Shown in pieces: positions 41,583 to 49,908 of a stretch of DNA of 64,000 nt. Origin of the DNA: Belliella buryatensis (GTDB lineage: Bacteria; Bacteroidota; Bacteroidia; Cytophagales; Cyclobacteriaceae); assembly GCF_900188245.1 (NCBI RefSeq), contig NZ_FZOK01000003.1, positions 62,001 to 126,000 on the forward strand. Reading direction: 5' to 3'. Positions within the stretch are counted from its first letter, which is position 1, and each line of letters starts with the position of its first letter. The notes beneath the pieces were generated by a model. It did no database searches. It saw only the letters and a program-made list of their open reading frames with translations, and was not told where the DNA came from. The translations under genes and the position numbers were made by a program.

Positions 41583-42677
41583 TTAGCGTTGTCTTCTTCT
41601 GTTATTGCTGACATTCATGGAACCTGATCTGCCAATGAAGGTCATAGTAGTTCTAAAACCAATGTGAGCTGTTTTCACATCTTGGTATTCATAAGTCCTA
41701 GTGCTTGTTTCGAGATAATGTGCGATATCTTTCCAAGAACCACCTCTTACTACTTTTCTTGATTCACCTTCTTTGGTAAACTTAGGATCCAAATCCCATG
41801 TCAAAGCGGTACCTACTTCACTGTAATCATCCAGAACCCATTCAGAAACATTACCTGCCATATTATACAAACCAAAGCCATTTGGAGCATATACATCTAC
41901 TGGTGCTGTATAGGAGAATCCATCATCAATATAATTCCCTCTGCCTGGTTTGAAGTTTGCCATCAAGCAACCTCTCTTATTTTTAAGGTAAGGACCACCC
42001 CAAGGATATTTGGCTACATCTTTTCCTCCTTTGGCAGCATATTCCCATTCAGCTTCTGTTGGAAGTCTAAAAGGAGGCATCTCGTAGTTAGATTTATCAT
42101 TCGCATTCATATGATAAGTCCTCCACTCGCAATACATATTAGCCTGCTCCCAGCTCACACCGACTACAGGATAATTGTCAAAAGCTGGGTGGTCAAAATA
42201 GAACTCCATCAATGGGTCACCATAATGATAAGAGAAACTAGAAGTCCAAACAGTAGTGTCAGGAAGCACTTCATCCAAATTGAATTGTGGTGGATCCTTC
42301 AAAGTAGTAGGGGTAGAATAAGAATATTCTCCAAGCCTAACTGCTTCTACAAATTGTCTGTACTTATTATTGGACACTTCATACTTGTCCATATAAAACT
42401 CAGAAATGGTCACTTGTCTATTGAAGGCTGATTGAGTGGTGGCGATATCTTCATCCGCCTGTCCCATCCAAAAAGTCCCTGCCTTAACAGCTACCATATC
42501 GATCGGAAGATTTTGCTGCCAGCCGACACGCTTGGCGACACCGGTGACTTCCCCCCTTCTATTGTCCTTTTCACTTGCAGATCCTTTCTTCCCAAAAAGT
42601 CCACAACCTTGTAAAAACGAGGCTGTTAAAAGCATCGCAATCACCGGAAAAAACCTTGAAATCATTTTTTTATACAT
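41583..42677 (-). CDS. gldK: type IX secretion / gliding lipoprotein GldK (PorK)
   Basis: 364 residues. Lipobox LQGC at about 22-25. The main body (about 58-350) is a formylglycine-generating-enzyme-like (SUMF1) domain, with KAGTFWMGQADED, FRLPTEAEWEYAAKGG, NMAGNVSEWVLDDYS and RKVVRGGSWKD. The fold is used structurally here rather than catalytically. With GldN it forms the outer-membrane ring of the secretion system. It begins 117 bases after porP, across a strong inverted repeat. Confidence 0.94.
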   Translation of the reverse strand: MYKKMISRFFPVIAMLLTASFLQGCGLFGKKGSASEKDNRRGEVTGVAKRVGWQQNLPIDMVAVKAGTFWMGQADEDIATTQSAFNRQVTISEFYMDKYEVSNNKYRQFVEAVRLGEYSYSTPTTLKDPPQFNLDEVLPDTTVWTSSFSYHYGDPLMEFYFDHPAFDNYPVVGVSWEQANMYCEWRTYHMNANDKSNYEMPPFRLPTEAEWEYAAKGGKDVAKYPWGGPYLKNKRGCLMANFKPGRGNYIDDGFSYTAPVDVYAPNGFGLYNMAGNVSEWVLDDYSEVGTALTWDLDPKFTKEGESRKVVRGGSWKDIAHYLETSTRTYEYQDVKTAHIGFRTTMTFIGRSGSMNVSNNRRRQR

Positions 42678-42746
42678 AAATGACAGTAATTAAGTTATGT
42701 AAATAACTGATAATTTTTTACTTACAACGAAAGCGAAATTTAAACG

Positions 42747-42783
42747 AAAATTTGACAAAAACACTAATCATTTGTCAAATTTT
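42747..42783 (-). terminator. perfect 13-bp inverted repeat between porP and gldK
   Basis: AAAATTTGACAAA pairs perfectly with TTTGTCAAATTTT around an 11-base loop, 12 bases after the porP stop. The stem is AT-rich and in the minus-strand RNA the 3' arm ends in UUUU. It may be a partial terminator or attenuator that sets porP above gldKLMN, or a regulator site. Confidence 0.6.
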
Positions 42784-42794
42784 ACATATTTTCT

Positions 42795-43766
42795 TTAAAA
42801 CCTAAATCTAGGTGTACGTTGTATTGCTCTCTGAAATTCCCTTGAAACCTGTGGTAGATTATAGGTCAACATAAACTCATGACTAGTTGGGGACTTGGCT
42901 TCAAGCCCTCCTACTACCAGGTCAAATGCATAACCTATTCTCAATGAATTGTCTCTCAAAAGACTATATCCTACTAATAATGATACTGATTCTTCTCCTC
43001 TATACGCAAGACCTGCACTTACTTTTTGATTATGTGTGGCTATAACGCTCAGGTCATAGGAAAAATTATTAAAAGAAACTGTTTTTAAAAGAAAACTTGG
43101 CTCAAATGTCCAAAATGCAAATGTTCTTATTCTATATCCTGCATTCAAATAAGTGTGATTCCTCAACTGATTACCTATAGCACCATCACCAAAATCAAAG
43201 CTCGGCTCGTTCAAATGCCTGGAGCTTATACCTACATAAAAATTTCTCTGATCATAAATAGCTCCAAAACCGACATTCAAGTTCATTTGTGTCTCCCTTC
43301 CTGCTGCTGGTACTGCTGGATCAGGATTGACTAAGTTCAATTCGTCGTATTTCAGCGTACTAGAAAAGACACCTCCAGAAGCGCCTAAACTTAATACACC
43401 TCTACGAAGCCTGAAGTGATACCCTACAGAAAGATTGATTTCTTGATTGGTGGTCGGGCCGATATTATCATTGACAAAGGATAGCCCATAACCCAAGTTT
43501 GTATTATCCAATGAACCTGATGCTGTCAATAATTGTGTAATCGGTGCTGGTCCATTGGAGCCAGAATAATTAGCCCACTGTGTTCTATGTAGCGCTGAGA
43601 AATTATAGCCCTTTTCTTTTCCTGCAAAGGCTGGGTTATAAAAAAGCCCATTGTACATATATTGTGTAAACTGGGCATCTTGTTGAGCTTTGGTCTCTTG
43701 GCTATACAAAACAACCAAAACCAAAAATGGTAAAAATCTAAGTGTGAAGTCTTTCAGCTTAACCAT
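42795..43766 (-). CDS. porP: PorP/SprF-family outer-membrane protein (type IX secretion)
   Basis: 323 residues. Signal peptide ends near residue 27 (TKAQQ). The mature start DAQFTQYMYNGLFYNPAFAGKEKGY is the PorP/SprF signature, followed by beta-barrel strands with alternating hydrophobic residues and a C-terminal Phe (RTPRFRF). These barrels bind secretion-motor partners or anchor surface adhesins. Its place before gldK matches a common Bacteroidota order. The start ATG is 78 bases after hemD. Confidence 0.92.
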   Translation of the reverse strand: MVKLKDFTLRFLPFLVLVVLYSQETKAQQDAQFTQYMYNGLFYNPAFAGKEKGYNFSALHRTQWANYSGSNGPAPITQLLTASGSLDNTNLGYGLSFVNDNIGPTTNQEINLSVGYHFRLRRGVLSLGASGGVFSSTLKYDELNLVNPDPAVPAAGRETQMNLNVGFGAIYDQRNFYVGISSRHLNEPSFDFGDGAIGNQLRNHTYLNAGYRIRTFAFWTFEPSFLLKTVSFNNFSYDLSVIATHNQKVSAGLAYRGEESVSLLVGYSLLRDNSLRIGYAFDLVVGGLEAKSPTSHEFMLTYNLPQVSREFQRAIQRTPRFRF

Positions 43767-43843
43767 GTATTAAAAGATTTTATCTTTTCAATTCCTATTC
43801 TACACATTTAAACTGAAAAACCCCACAAAAGATTAAAAAGATA

Positions 43844-44617
43844 TTATAAATTATTTGCCTTCTTAATATATAGCTCCAAAGCACCTGTCATACTTGGCGC
43901 ATTTGGCATAGGTGCTTCTATATCCAAAATCAAGTTTTGCTCTCTCACAGCTTCTGCTGTAGTCGGCCCAAATGCCGCAATTCTAGTATTATTCTGCTTG
44001 AAATCTGGAAAATTTGTCATCAATGACTTGATACCTGAAGGACTAAAGAAAGCCAATATATCATACTTGATATCCTTAAGGTCAGATAAATCAGCTGCTA
44101 CTGTATGATAAATAACCGCTTCTGTATACTCAATATTGTTTTTAGCTAAATATGCTGGAATCTCATCCTTTCTAATATCCGAGCAAGGAAACAAGTATTT
44201 TTCGGATTTATGCTTCTTGAAATAATCAAATAAATCTGAGGCTGTCTTAGTACCAACAAATAACTTTCTCTTTCTGATAACAATGTATTTCTGTAAATAG
44301 TGAGCAGTCTGATCAGATATGCAGAAGTATTTCATATCAGCTGGCATTTCTATTTTGAGTTCTTTGCAAATTGTAAAAAAATGGTCGATGGCATTTCTGC
44401 TAGTAAAAATAACAGCTGTATGTTTCAGAATCTCAATTTTTTGCTTTCTGAAATCCTTGATAGAAACTGGTTCTACTTGAATGAAAGGTCTAAAGTCTAT
44501 TTTGAGATGGTATTTCTCTGCCAATTGAAAATAAGGTGATTTTTCGTCACTCGGCTTAGGCTGGGAAACTAAAATACTTTTTACCTGGCTGAATCTGTCT
44601 TTAGTAGATTTACTCAT
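43844..44617 (-). CDS. hemD: uroporphyrinogen-III synthase-like protein
   Basis: 257 residues. HemD closes hydroxymethylbilane to uroporphyrinogen III in haem and sirohaem synthesis. The fold is two alpha/beta lobes with few invariant residues. Matching features are VIFTSRNAIDHFF (lobe 2), YFCISDQTAHYLQKY, FVGTKTASDLFDYF, YTEAVIYHT, and ILAFFSPSGIKSL followed by RIAAFGPTTAEAVRE. No other haem biosynthesis gene is adjacent except hemW at 47.6 kb. It sits in the transcription unit leading into the type IX genes. That placement recurs in related genomes, as far as I recall. Confidence 0.85.
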   Translation of the reverse strand: MSKSTKDRFSQVKSILVSQPKPSDEKSPYFQLAEKYHLKIDFRPFIQVEPVSIKDFRKQKIEILKHTAVIFTSRNAIDHFFTICKELKIEMPADMKYFCISDQTAHYLQKYIVIRKRKLFVGTKTASDLFDYFKKHKSEKYLFPCSDIRKDEIPAYLAKNNIEYTEAVIYHTVAADLSDLKDIKYDILAFFSPSGIKSLMTNFPDFKQNNTRIAAFGPTTAEAVREQNLILDIEAPMPNAPSMTGALELYIKKANNL

Positions 44618-44654
44618 CTTTTGTAATTCTTTATTTATCCGAATTTGAATCTTA

Positions 44655-45770
44655 CTACCCCATGATAAATTTCGAAATTATCAAAAAAGGCACTAATTCC
44701 GCGGTGCAAATGTAAGCAAATAAATGGTAATTATTAAATGACATCCGCTTCATCATGATGAGCATCAGGAAAAATACACCTGCGATGTACGCCCAGAAAA
44801 AAACAGTGAATGCATAAGTCATAATAGTATTTAGATTTTCTGGTCTATTCAAAGCAAAAACAGCAATCAATAAAGTGATCACTACCAAGAGAATGGATAC
44901 TATCCTCAGCAAATAAAAGAAATGTGAAAACTCGTTTTTCCCCAAATCATAAACAAAAGTCATGAACTTGATAAAAAGAAACTTTAAAATAGTCACTCCA
45001 AACAAAATCAAAGTCAAAACTAGCCAGTAAAAGAAAAGCCCATTAAGTCCACTAGATACCATTGGCTTCAATAAGGCAAAATCAAACACTTTAATTCCTA
45101 CCATTACTATCAAGGATGATAATAGATTGATTATTATGACATAAAAAATCACATCCAACGAGAAGAATTTCTGAAGCGCATTGGTCTCCGAAAAATCTTC
45201 AGCGGTAAGCAGGGACTGTGGATCAATTATATAGTAAAGTACCAATGGATAGATCAGCTTATACAATCCTACCAACAATAAAATAAGGACCAGTGATATA
45301 AAGAAAAAATCGTAAAATCGGCTGATCTCGCGCTCCTCGATTCCTGTCTCAGTTTTTACTACAATCGAATAATTTGTATTCTCACCAAAGTACCCCTTGC
45401 GAATGCTCACATCTGAAGTCTGTATACCTTTATTGAGTACAGATATCAAGACACTACTCTTACCTTCCAAGCCAAACTTGGACTTCAAATCAGATAACTC
45501 TATAGTGGTAAGGGTGTCTTGAGAAGCAAAAAACCAAAGTATATCATCAATAAAAACTGTGGCTCCTTCAGGAAACTCAAATTGAAAACTTGAAGTAGGG
45601 AAAAGTGAAACATCCAAAGTGGCTTGAATCATTTCTGAAGACTTGAACCAACCTTCTTGCTTGGCAAAAGCTAAATCATTTTGATAATTCTCTAAAACCT
45701 GTGCTTGCGCAGCTAAGCTCCAGCACATTAAAAATATGTTGAATAAAAAAACTTGAAAATATATCTTCAT
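44655..45770 (-). CDS. DUF4271 membrane protein
   Basis: 371 residues. A signal-like N-terminus (about 1-24, ending AAQAQ), an extracytoplasmic beta-rich region (about 25-140), and then five or six membrane helices (about 145-371), the pattern of DUF4271 proteins. ATG 45770 is chosen because it gives a clean signal peptide; upstream codons overlap the neighbouring gene end. It lies four bases after the Omp85-family gene and 37 before hemD. Function unknown; position in a line of envelope and type IX genes suggests an envelope role. Confidence 0.8.
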   Translation of the reverse strand: MKIYFQVFLFNIFLMCWSLAAQAQVLENYQNDLAFAKQEGWFKSSEMIQATLDVSLFPTSSFQFEFPEGATVFIDDILWFFASQDTLTTIELSDLKSKFGLEGKSSVLISVLNKGIQTSDVSIRKGYFGENTNYSIVVKTETGIEEREISRFYDFFFISLVLILLLVGLYKLIYPLVLYYIIDPQSLLTAEDFSETNALQKFFSLDVIFYVIIINLLSSLIVMVGIKVFDFALLKPMVSSGLNGLFFYWLVLTLILFGVTILKFLFIKFMTFVYDLGKNEFSHFFYLLRIVSILLVVITLLIAVFALNRPENLNTIMTYAFTVFFWAYIAGVFFLMLIMMKRMSFNNYHLFAYICTAELVPFLIISKFIMG

Positions 45771-45774
45771 AAAT

Positions 45775-47508
45775 CTAGAATCTTCCTGTATAACCAAAAT
45801 GGATTTTTGAGAGGTTCAGGGCAAAATCTTGACCATTTGCACCTCCCATAGCATATATAAAATTAAATATGCCACTTCCAGTTTCCAAACTGAATCCCAA
45901 CCCCGCAGCATAAGGATAGTCAGTGTTCAAACCCTGAACCCTATTTTCTAACCTTCCTCCATCGACAAAAATCATAAAATATGAATAGGTATCAAAATAG
46001 AATCTTGGCTCAATATTAATATAGACGTAATTATTTGCAAAAAAGAAATTTTCGTTGAACCCACGAATGCTTCTCAAGCCTCCTAATCGATAAAGGTCGT
46101 TGACCAAGAGATTTTTATTTTCCATCATGCCAGCAGACATTTTTCCCATCAAACCCCAATTTGAATTGAAGTAGATATGCTTCATAAGCTCCCCCCGGAT
46201 ATAATATTGAATAGTCCTAAGTTCGACTCCCTCGTAAATGACAGGTGGAAGTCCTGTATTTTCTAAGATTACCTTGTTCCCAATAGCAAACTCCATCTCA
46301 CCAAAGTACCCTCTTCTAGGAAGAAAAATATCATCTAGCTTGAAAAGCTGATATTGAATCCCGTAGTTATTGAACCTGAAGTCAGCTGTAGGAGGTAAGG
46401 TTTCTATTTCTCTAAAGCCCGAAGTCGCTAAAAGATCACCAGCCTGTCTTCTCCCAAAAAATTTCAAATAATTATCAGACTTGAATCTATACCCAAAATC
46501 TAGTCTAAAATCTCTGTTAAGAAAAGTAGTGTCTTCCTTAAGTAAGAAAAAACTCGCCCCTACATCAATCATTGACCCTAAGACCATCGGCTCAATAGCT
46601 GAAACCCGCAGGTTTTGGGAATATTGACTCAATCGCTGCCAATTGAGTTGATAGTTTCGACCCTTACCACCTACATTGAAAAGTCCTAAGTCAAACTGAC
46701 CTGTAACTAAAAGCCTGCTTTCTTCGAATTCATTTGGCAAGAATCCAATGATCCCATCTAAGGTATTGATCTTTCTATCATTGATAGGCAAATAAAGTGT
46801 AGCTTCTTCATTTTGAAAACTAATCTCGGGTTCTCCAGACCATCTTAGATAAGGAAGATTTTTGATTTGTTTTACAGCTTGTTCTATCTTTTTTTGTGAA
46901 AAAGGCTCGCCAGGAAGAATCTGCAGAAATCGGGCAAGGTACAATCTATTTGTTTTAGAATTGCCACTGATTTTCAGGGTATCAAATGTAATTTTAGGCC
47001 CCAAATCCATCATCAAAACTCCCGAAAAATCGTTTTCTACTCTTTCCAAACTATCTAATTTGACCGATGCAAAAGGGAAACCCTCATTTTCAGCCTGTGC
47101 GATCAATTGCTCAAATAGGGTTGCGACTTCTTTATATTGAAAAGGTTTATTTTGAAACCTCCTCTGATCAAATCCAGCTTTGAGCAATAAGACTGGATCG
47201 ACATTACCTCTATCTAATATTATCCAATTGAACTTGGCTCCTGTTCCAAAGCTCACATAGAGCGTGTCATTGGAATATTTACGCTCATATATGGTTGCAC
47301 CCAAATACCCTTCATTATACAATTCCGCCAATAGCGAATTGAGCTGTCCTTCTCTTGACAAGCTGTCTTTTGATATTTGAATGGCAGATTTACTAATTTC
47401 ACCTGTCAGCTTATAGGACAGAATACTATTTTTATCTTGTCCAAGACTTTGGAAGCAAGCAAAAAATAAGCTGGCGAAAATCAATATGAAACTTTGGTAC
47501 TTAGTCAA
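45775..47508 (-). CDS. Omp85-family outer-membrane protein (BamA/TamA-like)
   Basis: 577 residues. A signal peptide (about 1-23), then POTRA-like repeats (about 40-250, for example DTLKISGNSKTNRLYLARFLQILPGEPFSQKKIEQAVKQIK split over one repeat), then a 16-strand-type barrel (about 260-577). The barrel-gating loop motif appears as GLRSIRGFNENFF, and the chain ends in the aromatic GYTGRF. It would insert or export proteins at the outer membrane. It is smaller than BamA (about 800), so it is a TamA-like or accessory paralogue. The start codon is TTG, divergent from hemW, which also uses TTG. Confidence 0.88.
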   Translation of the reverse strand: MTKYQSFILIFASLFFACFQSLGQDKNSILSYKLTGEISKSAIQISKDSLSREGQLNSLLAELYNEGYLGATIYERKYSNDTLYVSFGTGAKFNWIILDRGNVDPVLLLKAGFDQRRFQNKPFQYKEVATLFEQLIAQAENEGFPFASVKLDSLERVENDFSGVLMMDLGPKITFDTLKISGNSKTNRLYLARFLQILPGEPFSQKKIEQAVKQIKNLPYLRWSGEPEISFQNEEATLYLPINDRKINTLDGIIGFLPNEFEESRLLVTGQFDLGLFNVGGKGRNYQLNWQRLSQYSQNLRVSAIEPMVLGSMIDVGASFFLLKEDTTFLNRDFRLDFGYRFKSDNYLKFFGRRQAGDLLATSGFREIETLPPTADFRFNNYGIQYQLFKLDDIFLPRRGYFGEMEFAIGNKVILENTGLPPVIYEGVELRTIQYYIRGELMKHIYFNSNWGLMGKMSAGMMENKNLLVNDLYRLGGLRSIRGFNENFFFANNYVYINIEPRFYFDTYSYFMIFVDGGRLENRVQGLNTDYPYAAGLGFSLETGSGIFNFIYAMGGANGQDFALNLSKIHFGYTGRF

Positions 47509-47597
47509 AACCTTTTTGGATATGATCAGCTAAAATTAAGGTAGTTTTTGAAACTTCAGAACATCTCCTCTATCTTTATCCACTCAATCTTTTTCCT

Positions 47598-48722
47598 TTG
47601 GCAGGTATTTATATTCATATCCCGTTTTGCAAGCAGGCTTGCCACTATTGTGATTTCCACTTTAGTACCAACTTGAATCGATCCGAGGAGATGATTCAAA
47701 TGATCAACAGAGAACTACTCCTCAGAAAAGACTATCTGCCTGAGAAAGACACAATCAAATCGATTTATTTTGGAGGAGGGACGCCATCTCTTCTATCGCA
47801 ATCACAGCTTGATTCTGTATTGAATACCATCCACAAAAATTTCACTTTGGATATAGAAGAGCTTACCATTGAGACTAATCCTGATGATTTGAGTCAAGAA
47901 AAACTTAAATCATTGAAACATTTGGGTTTTGATAGATTGAGCATCGGCATTCAGAGTTTTCAAGAAGATATTCTAAAGTTTTATAATAGAGCACACAAAG
48001 CTAGTGAATCCCTACAGGCTATAAGCTTAGCAAAAGACGCTGGCTTTTCTATGTTATCTATAGACCTGATATATGGCTTCCCAAGTCCTGACCATAAGAA
48101 GTGGGAAAAGGATTTAGAAATAGCAATCAACCAAGATCCAGGACATATCAGCTCTTATTGCTTGACTGTAGAACCAAAAACAGCTCTGGGAAATTGGGTG
48201 GCAAAAGGGAAATTTCGCCCTGCTACAGAGGATTTTGCAGCAGAACAATTTGAAATTTTACAGGCTGCAATGCAATCTGCTGGCTATGTCCAATATGAAA
48301 TATCGAATTTTGGAAAAGAAGGACATTTTGCTATTCACAACACCAATTACTGGAGAGGAATACCCTATTTAGGTGTGGGGCCTAGCGCACACTCTTTTGA
48401 TGGAAAAGAGCGCGGTGCCAATATTTCAAATAACAATAAATACATTGAGAGTCTAAATGCATACAAACCTCCTTTTGAGATTGATTACTTATCCCACGAA
48501 GATTTAGTCAATGAGTATATACTTACCTCTTTGAGAACCATCTGGGGAACAGACCTGCACTACCTTTTACAGACTTATCACGTGGACTTGTTCCTAGTCA
48601 AATCATCTATGATCCAAAAATTGATTCAGGAAAAACTGCTTGAAGTAAATAATACTAGTTTGATCCTTACAGCGAAAGGCAAGCTATTGGCGGATAGTAT
48701 TGCTAGTGCTCTGTTTATTTGA
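47598..48722 (+). CDS. hemW: HemW-type radical SAM protein
   Basis: 374 residues. N-terminal IYIHIPFCKQACHYCDFHF carries the CxxxCxxC iron-sulfur site. Next are SIYFGGGTPSLLS, ETNPDDLSQEKL, RLSIGIQSFQ and a C-terminal HemN-C domain (about 300-374). HemW proteins transfer or handle haem and were long misannotated as oxygen-independent coproporphyrinogen oxidases. HemN's characteristic extra N-terminal region is absent, supporting HemW. The start is TTG (gives AGIYIHIPF directly); no ATG fits. A short gap leads to the DUF721 gene. Confidence 0.92.
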   Translation: MAGIYIHIPFCKQACHYCDFHFSTNLNRSEEMIQMINRELLLRKDYLPEKDTIKSIYFGGGTPSLLSQSQLDSVLNTIHKNFTLDIEELTIETNPDDLSQEKLKSLKHLGFDRLSIGIQSFQEDILKFYNRAHKASESLQAISLAKDAGFSMLSIDLIYGFPSPDHKKWEKDLEIAINQDPGHISSYCLTVEPKTALGNWVAKGKFRPATEDFAAEQFEILQAAMQSAGYVQYEISNFGKEGHFAIHNTNYWRGIPYLGVGPSAHSFDGKERGANISNNNKYIESLNAYKPPFEIDYLSHEDLVNEYILTSLRTIWGTDLHYLLQTYHVDLFLVKSSMIQKLIQEKLLEVNNTSLILTAKGKLLADSIASALFI

Positions 48723-48732
48723 TGAAAAGGTT

Positions 48733-48740
48733 TACTTTTG
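48733..48740 (+). promoter_or_regulatory. TAnnTTTG -7 element upstream of the DUF721 gene
   Basis: TACTTTTG, seven bases before ATG 48748 and just after the hemW stop. Confidence 0.5.
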
Positions 48741-48747
48741 GATCAAG

Positions 48748-49062
48748 ATGGAAAAATACAGAGACAATTCAGGAAGAAAGAAGGAGATAGCGCCTCTCCA
48801 AGAGGCATTTGAGGAGTTGCTCAAGACATATCGATTAAAAGACAAGTATGACGAGCGTATGCTGATACAAGCTTGGCCTGAGATGATGGGCAAAACTGTG
48901 GCCAGTAGAACTACCTCTGTCTACATCAAGGATAAGAAACTTTTCGTAAAAGTTACTTCAGGCGCTATTAAGAATGAGATGTCTATGAATCGATCAAAAA
49001 TCATAGAAATTATAGAGCAGAAATTTGAAAAAGGTGTGATTACAGATATTGTATTCCTTTAA
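48748..49062 (+). CDS. DUF721 (DciA-like) protein
   Basis: 104 residues, basic. The domain shape is family typical: LLKTYRLKDKYDERMLIQAWPEMMGKTVASRT, KLFVKVTSGAIKNEMSM and a C-terminal KGVITDIVFL. DUF721 includes DciA, a loader of replicative helicase in many bacteria, and RNA-related relatives with KH-like fold. ATG 48748 is used; an earlier GTG at 48700 lies inside hemW. The stop codon lies in the right arm of a terminator hairpin. The replication role is inferred from the family. Confidence 0.82.
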   Translation: MEKYRDNSGRKKEIAPLQEAFEELLKTYRLKDKYDERMLIQAWPEMMGKTVASRTTSVYIKDKKLFVKVTSGAIKNEMSMNRSKIIEIIEQKFEKGVITDIVFL

Positions 49063-49082
49063 TCACACCTTTAGAATTTTTT
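49030..49082 (+). terminator. terminator overlapping the end of the DUF721 gene
   Basis: AAAGGTGTGATTA, still coding, pairs perfectly with TAATCACACCTTT (13 bp, 17-base loop), whose first bases are the stop codon. An ATTTTTTG tail follows. It can also serve the convergent DUF4197 gene. Confidence 0.75.
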
Positions 49083-49091
49083 GTTAAACCA

Positions 49092-49811
49092 TCAATCTTG
49101 AGCACCAAAAACCCGGCGCATCAAAGCACTTGTCCTCGCCATGGGGTCCTTTCTAATATTTTGTTCTTCTTCTGCAATTAATTTGAAGAGTCCGTCTATT
49201 GCTCGATTGGTCACATAAGCATTCAAATCCGGATCGATCTTTCTATTTGTCAGCGGAATGGCATTGTAAGTACTAGCAATGTCTCCGTAGTATTTTGTTG
49301 CTCCCACTTCATTTAGAGATTCTTGTATTCTTGGTTGAAACAATTCAATTAGCTGTGTTTCCGTCGTTCTTCTTAAAAACTGCGTGGCAGCATCTGGCTC
49401 TCCTCTCAAAATATTAAATGCATCTTGGATGGTAAGTTGTCTTATAGCGCTGATGAAAATTGGTTTTGCCTCTTGAGCAGCTTTCTCCGCGCCTCTATTG
49501 ATAGCCAATAGTGCACGATCTACTTCTGAACCCAGACCAATCTGTCTCAATGTAGACTCCACTCTTCTTGCGTCTTCAGGAAGTAAAATTTTAATAAGCT
49601 CATTTTTAAAAAAACCATCTGTCATGGAAGCTTGGTCAGCGCCCTTACTAATCCCCTGGATCAAAGCTTCTTTGAGTCCCGCTGACACTTCTGTTTGCGT
49701 AAGTGGTCCTTGCCCACCTGCTGATTGCAATATCCTATTGACATCGGCAGCAGTACATGAAGAAAGGATGATCATGGTGATCAATGAAAAGCGGAGAGTA
49801 AATCGCATCAT
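49092..49811 (-). CDS. DUF4197 lipoprotein
   Basis: About 239 residues. The signal ends in lipobox LSSC (about residue 19-22 from ATG 49811). The all-alpha mature part is typical of DUF4197: LTQTEVSAGLKEALIQGISKGADQAS, FKNELIKILLPEDARRVE, AINRGAEKAAQEAKPIF and YVTNRAIDGLFKLIAEEEQNIRKDP. Alternative starts are 49832 and 49808. The upstream frame is open much further but reads into the divergent phosphatase gene. Function of DUF4197 is unknown. It converges with the DUF721 gene and is divergent from the partner-switching module. Confidence 0.85.
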   Translation of the reverse strand: MMRFTLRFSLITMIILSSCTAADVNRILQSAGGQGPLTQTEVSAGLKEALIQGISKGADQASMTDGFFKNELIKILLPEDARRVESTLRQIGLGSEVDRALLAINRGAEKAAQEAKPIFISAIRQLTIQDAFNILRGEPDAATQFLRRTTETQLIELFQPRIQESLNEVGATKYYGDIASTYNAIPLTNRKIDPDLNAYVTNRAIDGLFKLIAEEEQNIRKDPMARTSALMRRVFGAQD

Positions 49812-49908
49812 ATTCTTTAAAGATTTTAACATTAATTTATACTTATGCAGGTATTTTCTATCGGGAAATTTGCATTGTATTGTGTATAATTGTAACCTAC
49901 AAAACAAA

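Noticed and set aside
41583-42677. GldK gene as an active formylglycine-generating or sulfatase-modifying enzyme
   Set aside because: The SUMF1-like fold is used structurally in GldK, and the neighbours porP, gldL, gldM and gldN fix its identity.
49498-49908. Upstream extension of the PP2C phosphatase frame
   Set aside because: Would overlap most of the DUF4197 gene; ATG 49909 gives a sensible first membrane helix.
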